DNA of 64,000 bases, taken from NCBI RefSeq assembly GCF_001261735.1, contig NZ_CVRP01000007.1, positions 573,711-637,710 on the forward strand, given 5' to 3'. The notes under the pieces are model-generated. The model searched no databases. It had not been told where the DNA came from and saw nothing but the letters and a program-made list of their open reading frames with translations. Numbering within the stretch: the stretch's first letter is position 1; each line of letters begins with the position of its first letter. This document shows positions 17,281 to 25,285 of this stretch, in pieces. Made by a program: the position numbers and the translations under genes. This DNA is from Dysgonomonas sp. BGC7. GTDB lineage: Bacteria > Bacteroidota > Bacteroidia > Bacteroidales > Dysgonomonadaceae.

Positions 17281-18618
17281 ATGAAACTTTGGGAAAAAAG
17301 TGTTCAGGTAAATAAAGACGTAGAAACATATACTGTAGGTCACGACCGAGAATTGGATGTATATCTCGCACCCTACGACGTATTGGGTTCTATGGCTCAT
17401 ATAACTATGCTTGAATCGATAGGGCTTCTTACTAAAGAAGAATTGCATTTGTTGTTGAATGAGCTTAAAGAAATATATGAAGTTGCTAGCGATGGCAAAT
17501 TTACAATAGAAGATGGTATTGAAGATGTTCACTCTCAGGTAGAACTTATGCTTACACGTAAATTAGGCGATGTGGGTAAGAAAATACATAGCGGACGGTC
17601 TCGTAACGATCAGGTTTTAGTCGATCTGAAACTATTCACACGAGATCAAATACACATTCTTACAGACTCTGTTTCTGCTCTTATCGATGTCCTACTGGCT
17701 CAAAGCGAGAGATATAAATCAGTTTTGATGCCGGGTTATACTCATTTGCAAATAGCAATGCCTTCATCGTTTGGGCTATGGTTTGGTGCATATGCTGAAA
17801 GTTTGGTTGACGATCTGCAAGTATTGTTGGCTGCATATAAAGTTTGTAACCGTAACCCCTTAGGCTCTGCTGCTGGATATGGTTCGTCTTTTCCTCTCAA
17901 CAGGCAAATGACAACCGACTTACTCGGCTTCGACTCAATGGACTATAATGTAGTTTATGCTCAGATGGGACGAGGGAAGATGGAAAAAATTGTTTCATTC
18001 GCTATTTCTTCTATTGCTGCCACTTTGTCGAAGCTATCGTATGACGCATGTATGTATAATAGTCAGAATTTTGGATTTATAAAGCTTTCTGACGAATATA
18101 CTACAGGTTCCAGCATCATGCCTCATAAGAAGAATCCTGATGTATTTGAACTGACACGTGCCAAGTGCAATAAATTACAGGCATTGCCTAACGATATAAC
18201 ATTGATTGTAAATAATCTACCATCCGGATATTTTAGAGATTTGCAGATTATAAAAGAACTCTTCATCCCTGCTTTTGAAGAAATAAATGATTGCCTGCAT
18301 ATGGTTACCCGTATGATGGGTGAAGTGAAAGTTAACGAGCACATATTAGACGATCCTAAGTATCTACTGATCTTTAGTGTAGAAGAAGTGAATCGTCTTG
18401 TTCTCGAAGGTATGCCTTTTCGTGATGCTTATAAAAAAGTAGGTTTAGAGATTGAAAAAGGCAACTTTGCTCACGATAAAAATGTGAATCATACACATGA
18501 GGGTAGTATTGGTAATTTGTATAATGATCGAGTCGATCTATTGAAACAACAGATTGTAAATCAGTTTGGATTTGATAAAGTAGTAAAAGCTGAAAAAGCT
18601 TTGTTAAATAGAGAATAA
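17281..18618 (+). CDS. argH: Argininosuccinate lyase
   Basis: A 445-residue member of the fumarase/aspartase superfamily, close to the usual ArgH length. Visible signatures are HSGRSRNDQV, MPGYTHLQIAMP and the catalytic loop GSSIMPHKKNPD at 276-287 with the serine pair. It cleaves argininosuccinate to arginine and fumarate, the last step of arginine synthesis. It is the last gene of the pyrE-SRPBCC-argH unit and begins three bases after the SRPBCC stop. The other arg genes are not in the window. Confidence 0.96.
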   Translation: MKLWEKSVQVNKDVETYTVGHDRELDVYLAPYDVLGSMAHITMLESIGLLTKEELHLLLNELKEIYEVASDGKFTIEDGIEDVHSQVELMLTRKLGDVGKKIHSGRSRNDQVLVDLKLFTRDQIHILTDSVSALIDVLLAQSERYKSVLMPGYTHLQIAMPSSFGLWFGAYAESLVDDLQVLLAAYKVCNRNPLGSAAGYGSSFPLNRQMTTDLLGFDSMDYNVVYAQMGRGKMEKIVSFAISSIAATLSKLSYDACMYNSQNFGFIKLSDEYTTGSSIMPHKKNPDVFELTRAKCNKLQALPNDITLIVNNLPSGYFRDLQIIKELFIPAFEEINDCLHMVTRMMGEVKVNEHILDDPKYLLIFSVEEVNRLVLEGMPFRDAYKKVGLEIEKGNFAHDKNVNHTHEGSIGNLYNDRVDLLKQQIVNQFGFDKVVKAEKALLNRE

Positions 18619-18692
18619 GCCCAAATTCAAAAATGACGATAATACATAAAAGATTATCGTCTAATTTTTTTACATGCAATAAGTAATCACTT

Positions 18693-19913
18693 ATGGAAGA
18701 TCCAGAAATAATATTAGCCAGTTTATCAGGAGAAGATAAACCCGGAGTTACTGCAGCGTTAACAGCTGTTTTGGCAGAACACGATGCAAACGTACTCGAT
18801 ATAGGACAGGCTAATATACATCACTCATTGTCTTTGGCTATAATGTTTGAGGCTGCCAATGCAGGAGAAGTTATAAAAGATTTGCTTTTCAAAGCAACTG
18901 AGTTAGGAGTAGTTATTAGGTTCTCTCCGGTAAGTAGAGAAGATTATTCCCGATGGGTTTGTTTGCAAGGAACTAAAAACCGTTATATTGTTACCCTATT
19001 AGGGCGTACCCTCAAGCCGGCTCAAATATCTGCCGTAGCCCAAATAAGCCAAAAGTATAAACTTAATATCGAAAAGATAATTCGTCTTACAGGACGAGTT
19101 CCTCTCGAATCGACAGAACGTCCGAGCCGTTCTTGTATCGAAATGGCGATAAGAGGCCATGTAGAGGATGTGCAGGCTTTGAAGCATGACTTTATGAAAC
19201 TTGCTGATGATCACGGGATAGATATTGCTTTTCAGGTAGAAAGTATGTATCGCCGTATGCGTCGTCTTGTGTGCTTCGATATGGATTCCACTCTTATTCA
19301 GACAGAAGTTATTGACGAACTGGCGGATAGAGCAGGAGTGGGAGATGAAGTGAAGGCTATTACAGAATCAGCTATGCGTGGAGAAATTGACTTCTCTGAA
19401 AGTTTCAAAAAACGTGTGAGTTTATTGAAAGGCCTTGATGAATCTGTAATGAAGGATATTGCCGAGAACTTGCCTATAACGGAAGGAATGACTCGCCTTA
19501 TCCGCATATTGAAAAAGAGTGGATGTAAGTTGGCTATTCTTTCGGGAGGATTTACTTATTTTGGTAATTACCTGAAAGATAAATATGGCTTCGACTATGT
19601 ATATGCTAACGAACTAGAAATAGAAAACGGTAAGCTTACCGGTAACTATGTTGGCGATATTGTAGATGGTAAACGTAAAGCTGAACTTCTGCGCTTACTA
19701 GCTCAGGTAGAGAAGGTTGATATACAGCAAACTGTTGCTGTTGGCGATGGAGCAAACGATTTGCCTATGCTTGGTATTGCCGGTTTGGGAATTGCTTTTC
19801 ATGCTAAACCTAAAGTGAAAGAGAATGCAAAACAGTCTTTGTCTACAGTTGGGCTCGATGGTATTCTATACTTTTTGGGCTATCGTGACTCTATGCTCGA
19901 TGGAGAAATCTAA
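18693..19913 (+). CDS. serB: Phosphoserine phosphatase with N-terminal ACT domains
   Basis: A 406-residue protein. The N-terminal half (about 1-170) has an ACT-type regulatory module (ASLSGEDKPGVTAALTAVLA). The C-terminal half is a HAD phosphatase: nucleophile motif DMDST at 196-200, LSGGF in motif II, and GDGANDLPML for motif III/IV. It converts phosphoserine to serine in serine synthesis. The ACT part probably senses an amino acid, by family knowledge. It lies 74 bases after argH with no terminator seen between, so read-through is possible. A strong bidirectional terminator follows. Confidence 0.95.
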   Translation: MEDPEIILASLSGEDKPGVTAALTAVLAEHDANVLDIGQANIHHSLSLAIMFEAANAGEVIKDLLFKATELGVVIRFSPVSREDYSRWVCLQGTKNRYIVTLLGRTLKPAQISAVAQISQKYKLNIEKIIRLTGRVPLESTERPSRSCIEMAIRGHVEDVQALKHDFMKLADDHGIDIAFQVESMYRRMRRLVCFDMDSTLIQTEVIDELADRAGVGDEVKAITESAMRGEIDFSESFKKRVSLLKGLDESVMKDIAENLPITEGMTRLIRILKKSGCKLAILSGGFTYFGNYLKDKYGFDYVYANELEIENGKLTGNYVGDIVDGKRKAELLRLLAQVEKVDIQQTVAVGDGANDLPMLGIAGLGIAFHAKPKVKENAKQSLSTVGLDGILYFLGYRDSMLDGEI

Positions 19914-19937
19914 GAAATAATTGGTACCTAATAATAT

Positions 19938-19970
19938 AAAAGGGGAATGCTCAGAAAGCATTCCCCTTTT
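19938..19970. terminator. Bidirectional terminator between serB and the aquaporin gene
   Basis: AAAAGGGGAATGC (19938-19950) and GCATTCCCCTTTT (19958-19970) pair perfectly with a 7-base loop. A- and T-runs on both sides serve both converging genes. Confidence 0.9.
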
Positions 19971-19992
19971 ATATTGTTCTAAGAACGATTTA

Positions 19993-20673
19993 TTATTCTT
20001 TTTCGGTATCAATAATTTTCCACACTATTGCCGAAAGTGCAGCTCCTAAGAATGGTGCTACAATAAATAGCCATAATTGAGATAATGCTTTACCTCCTTC
20101 TATAACGTCAAAGATAGCAGGGCCGATACTTCTTGCAGGGTTAACCGATGTTCCTGTAATAGGAATACATACAATATGTACAAGAACTAAGGCCAAACCA
20201 ATCGCTAAGCCTGCAAATTGATTTGGAGCTCCCTTAGAGGTAACACCAAGAACTACCAGAACAAAAATGAATGTAAAAACTAATTCGGCGATAAAGGCTG
20301 TTAGCATAGAACCCTCAGCAAAGCCATTAGCTCCGGTAAGAGTTGTTGTGGAGCCGGAATCTTTAGCCAGAATGTACAAAATAGCCGAGCCTATTATAGC
20401 TCCCACTACTTGAAAAATAATATACATGATGGCGTCTTTGCCAGACATTTTCTTAGAAAGGAAAACACCTAATGTTATTGCCGGATTAATATGACATCCT
20501 GATATTTTACCGATAGTGTATGCCATTGCTACTACTGATAAACCGAAGGCAAAAGCCACTCCAAGTGTGCCTACAGATGCAAAAGGCTGAGTTGCTCCTG
20601 CAAATACTGCCGCACCGCATCCCATTAATACTAGAACCATAGTTCCGATCATTTCCGCTAAATACTTTTTCAT
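19993..20673 (-). CDS. aqpZ: Aquaporin Z-like water channel (MIP family)
   Basis: A 226-residue integral membrane protein with six hydrophobic helices and both family signatures: HINPAITLG (NPA at 63-65) and SVNPARSIGPA (NPA at 178-180). This places it with water-selective AqpZ-type channels rather than glycerol facilitators: no Asp follows the second NPAR, and the family length is short. It equilibrates water across the inner membrane. Monocistronic, with a shared terminator downstream and a promoter upstream at 20743-20774. Confidence 0.95.
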   Translation of the reverse strand: MKKYLAEMIGTMVLVLMGCGAAVFAGATQPFASVGTLGVAFAFGLSVVAMAYTIGKISGCHINPAITLGVFLSKKMSGKDAIMYIIFQVVGAIIGSAILYILAKDSGSTTTLTGANGFAEGSMLTAFIAELVFTFIFVLVVLGVTSKGAPNQFAGLAIGLALVLVHIVCIPITGTSVNPARSIGPAIFDVIEGGKALSQLWLFIVAPFLGAALSAIVWKIIDTEKE

Positions 20674-20742
20674 AAGAAAAAAACTTTTAATTTAACAACT
20701 GCGTAATTTATGTAATTTGTTTATTTGCGTTTTCTTGTGAGA

Positions 20743-20774
20743 CGAAGGTAGGAAAATATACAAAGCGTACAAAA
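20743..20774 (-). promoter_or_regulatory. Promoter of the aquaporin gene
   Basis: On the minus strand, TTTTG, a 19-base spacer and TACCTTCG differ from the consensus at one base of the -7 box. The leader is about 70 bases. Confidence 0.5.
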
Positions 20775-20851
20775 TTTATATATTGTCCAATATACATCTT
20801 ATGTTAATCTCATTGTTTATATTTGTATATGAATAAACCTAAAAACCTTAT

Positions 20852-21361
20852 ATGATGAAAAAGATATTTCTACCTTTCTTATTTAGTTTGTTCTCAATAA
20901 TGCTTATAGGACAAGATTATAACATTCCAAAAGACTATAAGTTCGATACTAAAGAAAGTTATTCAGACTACGAGCCTCAGGTAAAAGAAACTATAACATG
21001 GCTGCTGTCTACATCATTGGGTAAAGATGCAATAAAACGGAGTGAAGCAAATTCATTTCTTATGGCTTGGGTGGGAGGAACACCAAATGTTACGATCGGG
21101 ATTTCTCCTCAGATAGTGAATTTTATAGACAAAAACCCGGAGTTGCTAATCCCTTTCATAGCCGGATGGACAGAGTACTCTCTTAATGATTCATATTCGA
21201 AAGATCAAGTACAAGGAAATAAGGCCGGAGTAGAGGCTGTTGTAGCATTCTATCTGAAGAATAGAGGTTATCTGAAGAAAGATGGTAATGTAGAAAAATA
21301 TGCAAAACTGATAGAGAAAGGTAAGCTGGAAGATGATATCGCAAAAAGAATAAAGAAATAA
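20852..21361 (+). CDS. Exported protein of unknown function
   Basis: A 169-residue protein that I do not recognise. It starts with a Sec signal (MMKKIFLPFLFSLFSIMLIG then QDY). The mature part is mostly helical with YEPQVKETITWLLSTSL, WVGGTPNVTIGISPQIVNFI and a Lys-rich C-terminus. It is probably periplasmic. Two start codons are adjacent (20852 and 20855). A TATATTTG -7 box lies at 20818-20825. The ABM-domain lipoprotein follows 21 bases later, so the two are probably co-transcribed. Confidence 0.7.
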   Translation: MMKKIFLPFLFSLFSIMLIGQDYNIPKDYKFDTKESYSDYEPQVKETITWLLSTSLGKDAIKRSEANSFLMAWVGGTPNVTIGISPQIVNFIDKNPELLIPFIAGWTEYSLNDSYSKDQVQGNKAGVEAVVAFYLKNRGYLKKDGNVEKYAKLIEKGKLEDDIAKRIKK

Positions 21362-21382
21362 TATAAATACAATCGAAACATT

Positions 21383-21790
21383 ATGCAAAAGAAAGTACTA
21401 ATTGGTCTATTAGCCTTGTTTTCATTTGTAGCTTGCAATACAAGACAAGATAATCAGCAAGAAGATGCTGTAATAGTAAAAGATGAAGTGGAAAGAACGG
21501 GTGACGAATTGAAAATAGTGGCTATAATAACTGTGAAGCCTGAGCAAATAAGAGATATGCTTCCTCTGTTTCAAGAAATAGTTCAGGGTAGTCAGGAAGA
21601 AGATGGCTGCATATCATATAACTTACATCAGGATATAAAGGACTCTACAAAATTTATTATGCTCGAAGAATGGAAATCTCAGGATGCCATTAATTATCAT
21701 AATAATACAGATCATTTTAAATCTTTCAAAGCTGCGTCTAAAGATATGGTTGAAAAATCTGAAGTAAGCGTTATGAAGTTAATTTATTGA
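21383..21790 (+). CDS. Lipoprotein with antibiotic-biosynthesis-monooxygenase (ABM) domain
   Basis: A 135-residue protein with a lipobox (FSFVACN, C18), a short charged linker and a C-terminal ABM domain of about 95 residues: KIVAIITVKPEQIRDMLPLF, GCISYNLHQDIKD, EEWKSQDAINYHNNTDHFKSF. ABM proteins are dimeric ferredoxin-like folds that oxidise quinols or degrade heme, or act as stress proteins. A membrane-anchored periplasmic version is unusual. The cytosolic protein at 46677 is clearly related (shared DLHQD/NLHQD and EVWKSQ/EEWKSQ), so the two look like one enzyme type in two compartments. Catalytic activity is unproven. Confidence 0.8.
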   Translation: MQKKVLIGLLALFSFVACNTRQDNQQEDAVIVKDEVERTGDELKIVAIITVKPEQIRDMLPLFQEIVQGSQEEDGCISYNLHQDIKDSTKFIMLEEWKSQDAINYHNNTDHFKSFKAASKDMVEKSEVSVMKLIY

Positions 21791-21808
21791 TATTATTAAC
21801 TATTATAG

Positions 21809-21842
21809 AAAAAGGGGATCCCAAAGAATGGATCCCCTTTTT
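21809..21842. terminator. Bidirectional terminator between the ABM lipoprotein and FadL-type genes
   Basis: AAAAAGGGGATCC (21809-21821) pairs with GGATCCCCTTTTT (21830-21842) around an 8-base loop; both neighbours converge on it. Confidence 0.9.
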
Positions 21843-21861
21843 AATTTTTAGAGTCAATATA

Positions 21862-23427
21862 TTAGAATTTATATCCTAGAGTAAGAATACCCTGAAAAGT
21901 ATTATCTTTCCATTCTGCTTTCTCTGAACTAACATATTGTTTAGTTTTTGCATCTGTATATGAAGAGAATGTACGTAGTTCTGATTTTTGAGTTCTCATT
22001 GCGAAAGCAACATCTGCATAGAAACTACGAGAAAATCTGTAACCTAGCCCATAGGTGAAATAGTTTGTATCACCATCGAGAGTAAAATGTGAAACAGAGC
22101 CAATAGTTAAGGCTTCCACTTCATTATTTTTAAATTCTTTCTTCAGAGGGCTTTGTTGCCAAGAGTAACCTACGCGTGCAGAGAATTGGTTTGTAAAACG
22201 AACTTCCAAACCTGTTCTGAGGGTAGAGGCCATTTTGAAGTCTTCTTTGATTACTTCATTCGGACGATGGCTTAATTCGTCTCCATTGTCATCAAATAGC
22301 TTCATATTATTATAGTTAGTCAACATATAGTCTCCACTAATACTGATTTTAGGGAATAGTCCATCTCCCGGATCGAGAACAAAAGCTGCTAAACTGAAAG
22401 TCCATCTGTCAGGAGTACGTAATCTGTAATCTGAACGAAAACGTCCTGTTTCAAATCCGTCTTGTGGATTTGTTGGGCTATAGCCGGCGCTATAGTAATC
22501 AGTCATATTGTACCAAGTAGGAGAGTGGTAGGCAACTCCCAGTCTTAACTGTTTTATCGGACTGACAAGAACTCCTAATCCGACTTGAAATCCAGCACCT
22601 TCTGTTTCTATGTCGTTAGCTAGAGTATAATACGTGTCGGAGTAATTTTCTGTCAACTCTGAATATAAACGATATTTCATGTCTGTAACTGATAACGTCA
22701 AGCCAACACTTACAATATTTGAAAATGTTGTTCCTACGTTAAAATCGTAAGTATTCGCAGATCCTTTTTCTCGAACATATAAATTGGCATCAGTGTTTGA
22801 GGGTGATACAAAGAAACCTTTAGTGGGGTCATATCCCATAAGATCTGCATTGGCTCCAATAACTGCCATCCAGTCATAATTTTGTAATGGATATATATCA
22901 CTATCGTCTTTAAAGCGTAATTCATTCTGTGGATTCTTGTCAAAGAAGTTTATATTATTAGCTCTATTAGCCATGTAATGAGCTAATGTCAAATTAGATG
23001 GATTAGCCATGTCCATAGAATAAGTCCGGTCATAGTTTTTAAGACGATTGTATGAAAAACCAAAGTTAAGAAATGGAGCTACATCGCTATTTAAAGGAAA
23101 AACTGAGACAAAGGCAAGGTTGTCGAAGTTTACTTTAAATTTACTCTCATCAAATTTACCAAGATTTGATTCTATTTTGGTTTGAGTATTCTGAAAATTC
23201 AGAGTTGTTACAACCTCTGACGATTTATAAATACCTATACCCGCCGGATTGATGGAAACTGCTGAAATATCACCGCCCATGGCTCCCATAGCGCCACCCA
23301 AAGAAACTGAACGGGCTGTACCTACTAAATCTGTCTGAGAAAGTTTGTATGCGTCCAATTCTCCCTGAGCAAACATACTTCCTATTGACAAAATAAATGC
23401 TGATAAGATTAAAACTTTACGTTTCAT
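21862..23427 (-). CDS. OmpP1/FadL/TodX-family outer-membrane transport protein
   Basis: A 521-residue outer-membrane protein. It has a signal peptide (MKRKVLILSAFILSIGSMFAQ) and the FadL-type N-terminal hatch region ARSVSLGGAMGAMGGDISAVSINPAGIGIY, in which the SVSLGGA and NPAG motifs are characteristic. A long beta-barrel with many aromatic girdle residues ends in GILTLGYKF. FadL homologues import hydrophobic molecules such as fatty acids or aromatics; Bacteroidota members are often labelled hemin receptor without proof. The substrate is unknown. The gene has its own terminator downstream and is separated from the next upstream gene (ending 23517) by about 90 bases. Confidence 0.88.
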   Translation of the reverse strand: MKRKVLILSAFILSIGSMFAQGELDAYKLSQTDLVGTARSVSLGGAMGAMGGDISAVSINPAGIGIYKSSEVVTTLNFQNTQTKIESNLGKFDESKFKVNFDNLAFVSVFPLNSDVAPFLNFGFSYNRLKNYDRTYSMDMANPSNLTLAHYMANRANNINFFDKNPQNELRFKDDSDIYPLQNYDWMAVIGANADLMGYDPTKGFFVSPSNTDANLYVREKGSANTYDFNVGTTFSNIVSVGLTLSVTDMKYRLYSELTENYSDTYYTLANDIETEGAGFQVGLGVLVSPIKQLRLGVAYHSPTWYNMTDYYSAGYSPTNPQDGFETGRFRSDYRLRTPDRWTFSLAAFVLDPGDGLFPKISISGDYMLTNYNNMKLFDDNGDELSHRPNEVIKEDFKMASTLRTGLEVRFTNQFSARVGYSWQQSPLKKEFKNNEVEALTIGSVSHFTLDGDTNYFTYGLGYRFSRSFYADVAFAMRTQKSELRTFSSYTDAKTKQYVSSEKAEWKDNTFQGILTLGYKF

Positions 23428-23516
23428 AATATTCTATTTTTGCATTTTCAAAAAAGCTGCTTCAATTAGCATTGTTGAAACAGCTTTCTATAGTTAATTA
23501 TTCAATTATTATATCA

Positions 23517-25010
23517 TTATCTTCCTCGGCCACTACTGCTAGATCGACCACCGCCTCCTCCAGAAGAACGACTGCTGGATGAAGAGCTACCGGAACTATA
23601 TGAGCCGCTTCGAGATGATGAACTGCTAGATGATGGGCTACTGTAACTAGGTCGTGACGAGCTGCTACTACTTGAACCACTGTAGCTAGGTCGCGATGAA
23701 CTGCTACTGCTTGATCCATTGTAGCTAGGCCGTGATGAAGAACTAGAACTTGATCCGCTATAACTAGGTCGAGATGAACTACTACTTGATGATCCGTTAT
23801 AACTTGGTCTAGTGCTCGGACGAGATGAAGAACTCGATGATCCATTGTATGATGGTCTTGTAGTTGTAGAACTACCCGATCCATTATAGCTTGGCCTTGT
23901 GCTCGGACGAGTTGTAGTGCCAGAACCGTTATAGCTTGGTCTAGTGCTTGGACGAGTTGATGTACCGGCGTCATTATAATTCGGTCTGGTTGATGTTTCT
24001 GAACCATTGTAGCTCGGTCTAGTGCTCGGACGGGTTGATGTACCTGAACCATTGTAGCTCGGTCTTGTACTTGGACGAGTTGATGTTCCTGAACCATTGT
24101 AACTCGGTCTAGTGCTCGGACGGGTTGATGTACCTGATCCATTATAGCTAGGTCTTGTACTTGGACGAGTAGAAGTTCCGGAATTATAGCCCGGACGAGT
24201 GCTTGGTCGAGAACTTACGTATGAATTGTCTCGGCTGCCACCGTTATATCTGCCTGAATTGTATCTTCCAGATGAATATCTTGAGCCATAATATGTTCCT
24301 CTCGAACGTCCTGCACTTCCATAATATGAAGGTCTTGAGTAGTAGTGAGAATGACCACCATACCAGCCACCGCCGCCGTACCAACCTCCATAGTATCCTC
24401 CCCAGCCCCAGCCGGAAGAGTACCAAGGTCTGTTCCATCCCCATCCTGAATACCAAGGGTTGTTCCAACCCCAGCTATAGCTAGGATAGTACCATGGATC
24501 ATACCAAGGGTCGTACCACGAATTGTAATAACCACCCCATCCCCAACCTACATTGAAGCTCCAGCCTCTGTTGCGATAGTAGTTACTATATAGGTCGTTA
24601 GTGACATATACATTTATTTCATTGTTGCTCGAAATTTTCACACTGTTATCAGGATCGTGAAATTTGACGATACGGTCTGTATATTCATAGTCCTGATATT
24701 GGCTGTCATAAACAAGCGAGTCCACAGGCTCTTGATCTGCCTGATATACATTTACATTACCTCCTCGACGGTTGTATGCATCTACATCAACATTTACATT
24801 ACCAACGGTTTCCATAGATACATCCCCATTGTCTCGTACTACGAGAACTTGAGTTTTGCTCACCGGCTTACGTTGAACAGTATTGTTTACTTCTTTCTTC
24901 TTTTCTGTAGGTTTAGAAGTAGCATAGACGTCATCCCAGTCTTCTTGTGCAAAAACAAAAAGCGGTGATACAGCCACCAGGAACATCCATAATAAGTTTT
25001 TAGCTTTCAT
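23517..25010 (-). CDS. Exported low-complexity protein with aromatic-glycine and RPSTRPSYNGSG repeats
   Basis: A 497-residue protein of three parts. Residues 1-21 are a signal peptide ending FVFAQ. Residues 22 to about 150 are ordinary sequence (VLVVRDNGDVSMETVGN, VKISSNNEINVYVTNDL). About 150-245 is a Trp/Tyr/Gly-rich tract (WGWGGYYNSWYDPWYDPWYY). The C-terminal 240 residues are tandem repeats: about seven 15-residue units like TSTRPSTRPSYNGSG, then about five 13-residue units of RPSYNGSSSSSSS, then Ser/Gly/Arg-rich to the end. It resembles structural or adhesive extracellular proteins and recalls Bacteroidota matrix proteins. No enzyme domain is seen. The repeat leaves other frames open, which are shadows. 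Function unknown. Confidence 0.75.
   Translation of the reverse strand: MKAKNLLWMFLVAVSPLFVFAQEDWDDVYATSKPTEKKKEVNNTVQRKPVSKTQVLVVRDNGDVSMETVGNVNVDVDAYNRRGGNVNVYQADQEPVDSLVYDSQYQDYEYTDRIVKFHDPDNSVKISSNNEINVYVTNDLYSNYYRNRGWSFNVGWGWGGYYNSWYDPWYDPWYYPSYSWGWNNPWYSGWGWNRPWYSSGWGWGGYYGGWYGGGGWYGGHSHYYSRPSYYGSAGRSRGTYYGSRYSSGRYNSGRYNGGSRDNSYVSSRPSTRPGYNSGTSTRPSTRPSYNGSGTSTRPSTRPSYNGSGTSTRPSTRPSYNGSGTSTRPSTRPSYNGSETSTRPNYNDAGTSTRPSTRPSYNGSGTTTRPSTRPSYNGSGSSTTTRPSYNGSSSSSSRPSTRPSYNGSSSSSSSRPSYSGSSSSSSSRPSYNGSSSSSSSRPSYSGSSSSSSSRPSYSSPSSSSSSSRSGSYSSGSSSSSSRSSGGGGGRSSSSGRGR
23600..24195 (-). repeat. Coding tandem repeats (about 45-bp, then about 39-bp units)
   Basis: Direct repeats within the low-complexity gene. 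Units of about 45 bp encode T-S-T-R-P-S-T-R-P-S-Y-N-G-S-G; nearer the 3' end, units of about 39 bp encode R-P-S-Y-N/S-G plus a run of serines. Units differ at synonymous positions, and one is shortened (TSTRPNYNDAG), pointing to older expansion followed by drift. Copy number could change by slippage or recombination. Confidence 0.85.
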
Positions 25011-25285
25011 AATTTGCTCTCCTTCTATTTATAGTTTACAAATATTTCTAATTGATTCGTATTTCAGAGTTTGATATTAATCATCTATGTTTCTTAGACT
25101 ATTCAAAAGTCTAATGGTTTAATCTGGCATATAAATAAGAACAATATAGATAAAACAAATATACAATAATTATCTTATTCTTAATTTATAGACGTAAATA
25201 AAACACTCTCGTTGCACGTCTTTATAAATGAAATAGTTCTTTTTTAAAGATTATTAAGGTTCTTTTTTCTAGTAGTTAAGAGTCC

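Noticed and set aside
23498-24142. 214-codon ORF in another minus-strand frame of the repeat gene
   Set aside because: The tandem repeat keeps several frames open; this one has no signal peptide or start context, and the overlapping 497-residue frame has a proper signal peptide.
23600-24195. Regular repeats that could be mistaken for a CRISPR array
   Set aside because: Units are in frame inside a coding sequence, lack unique spacers and no cas genes are present.
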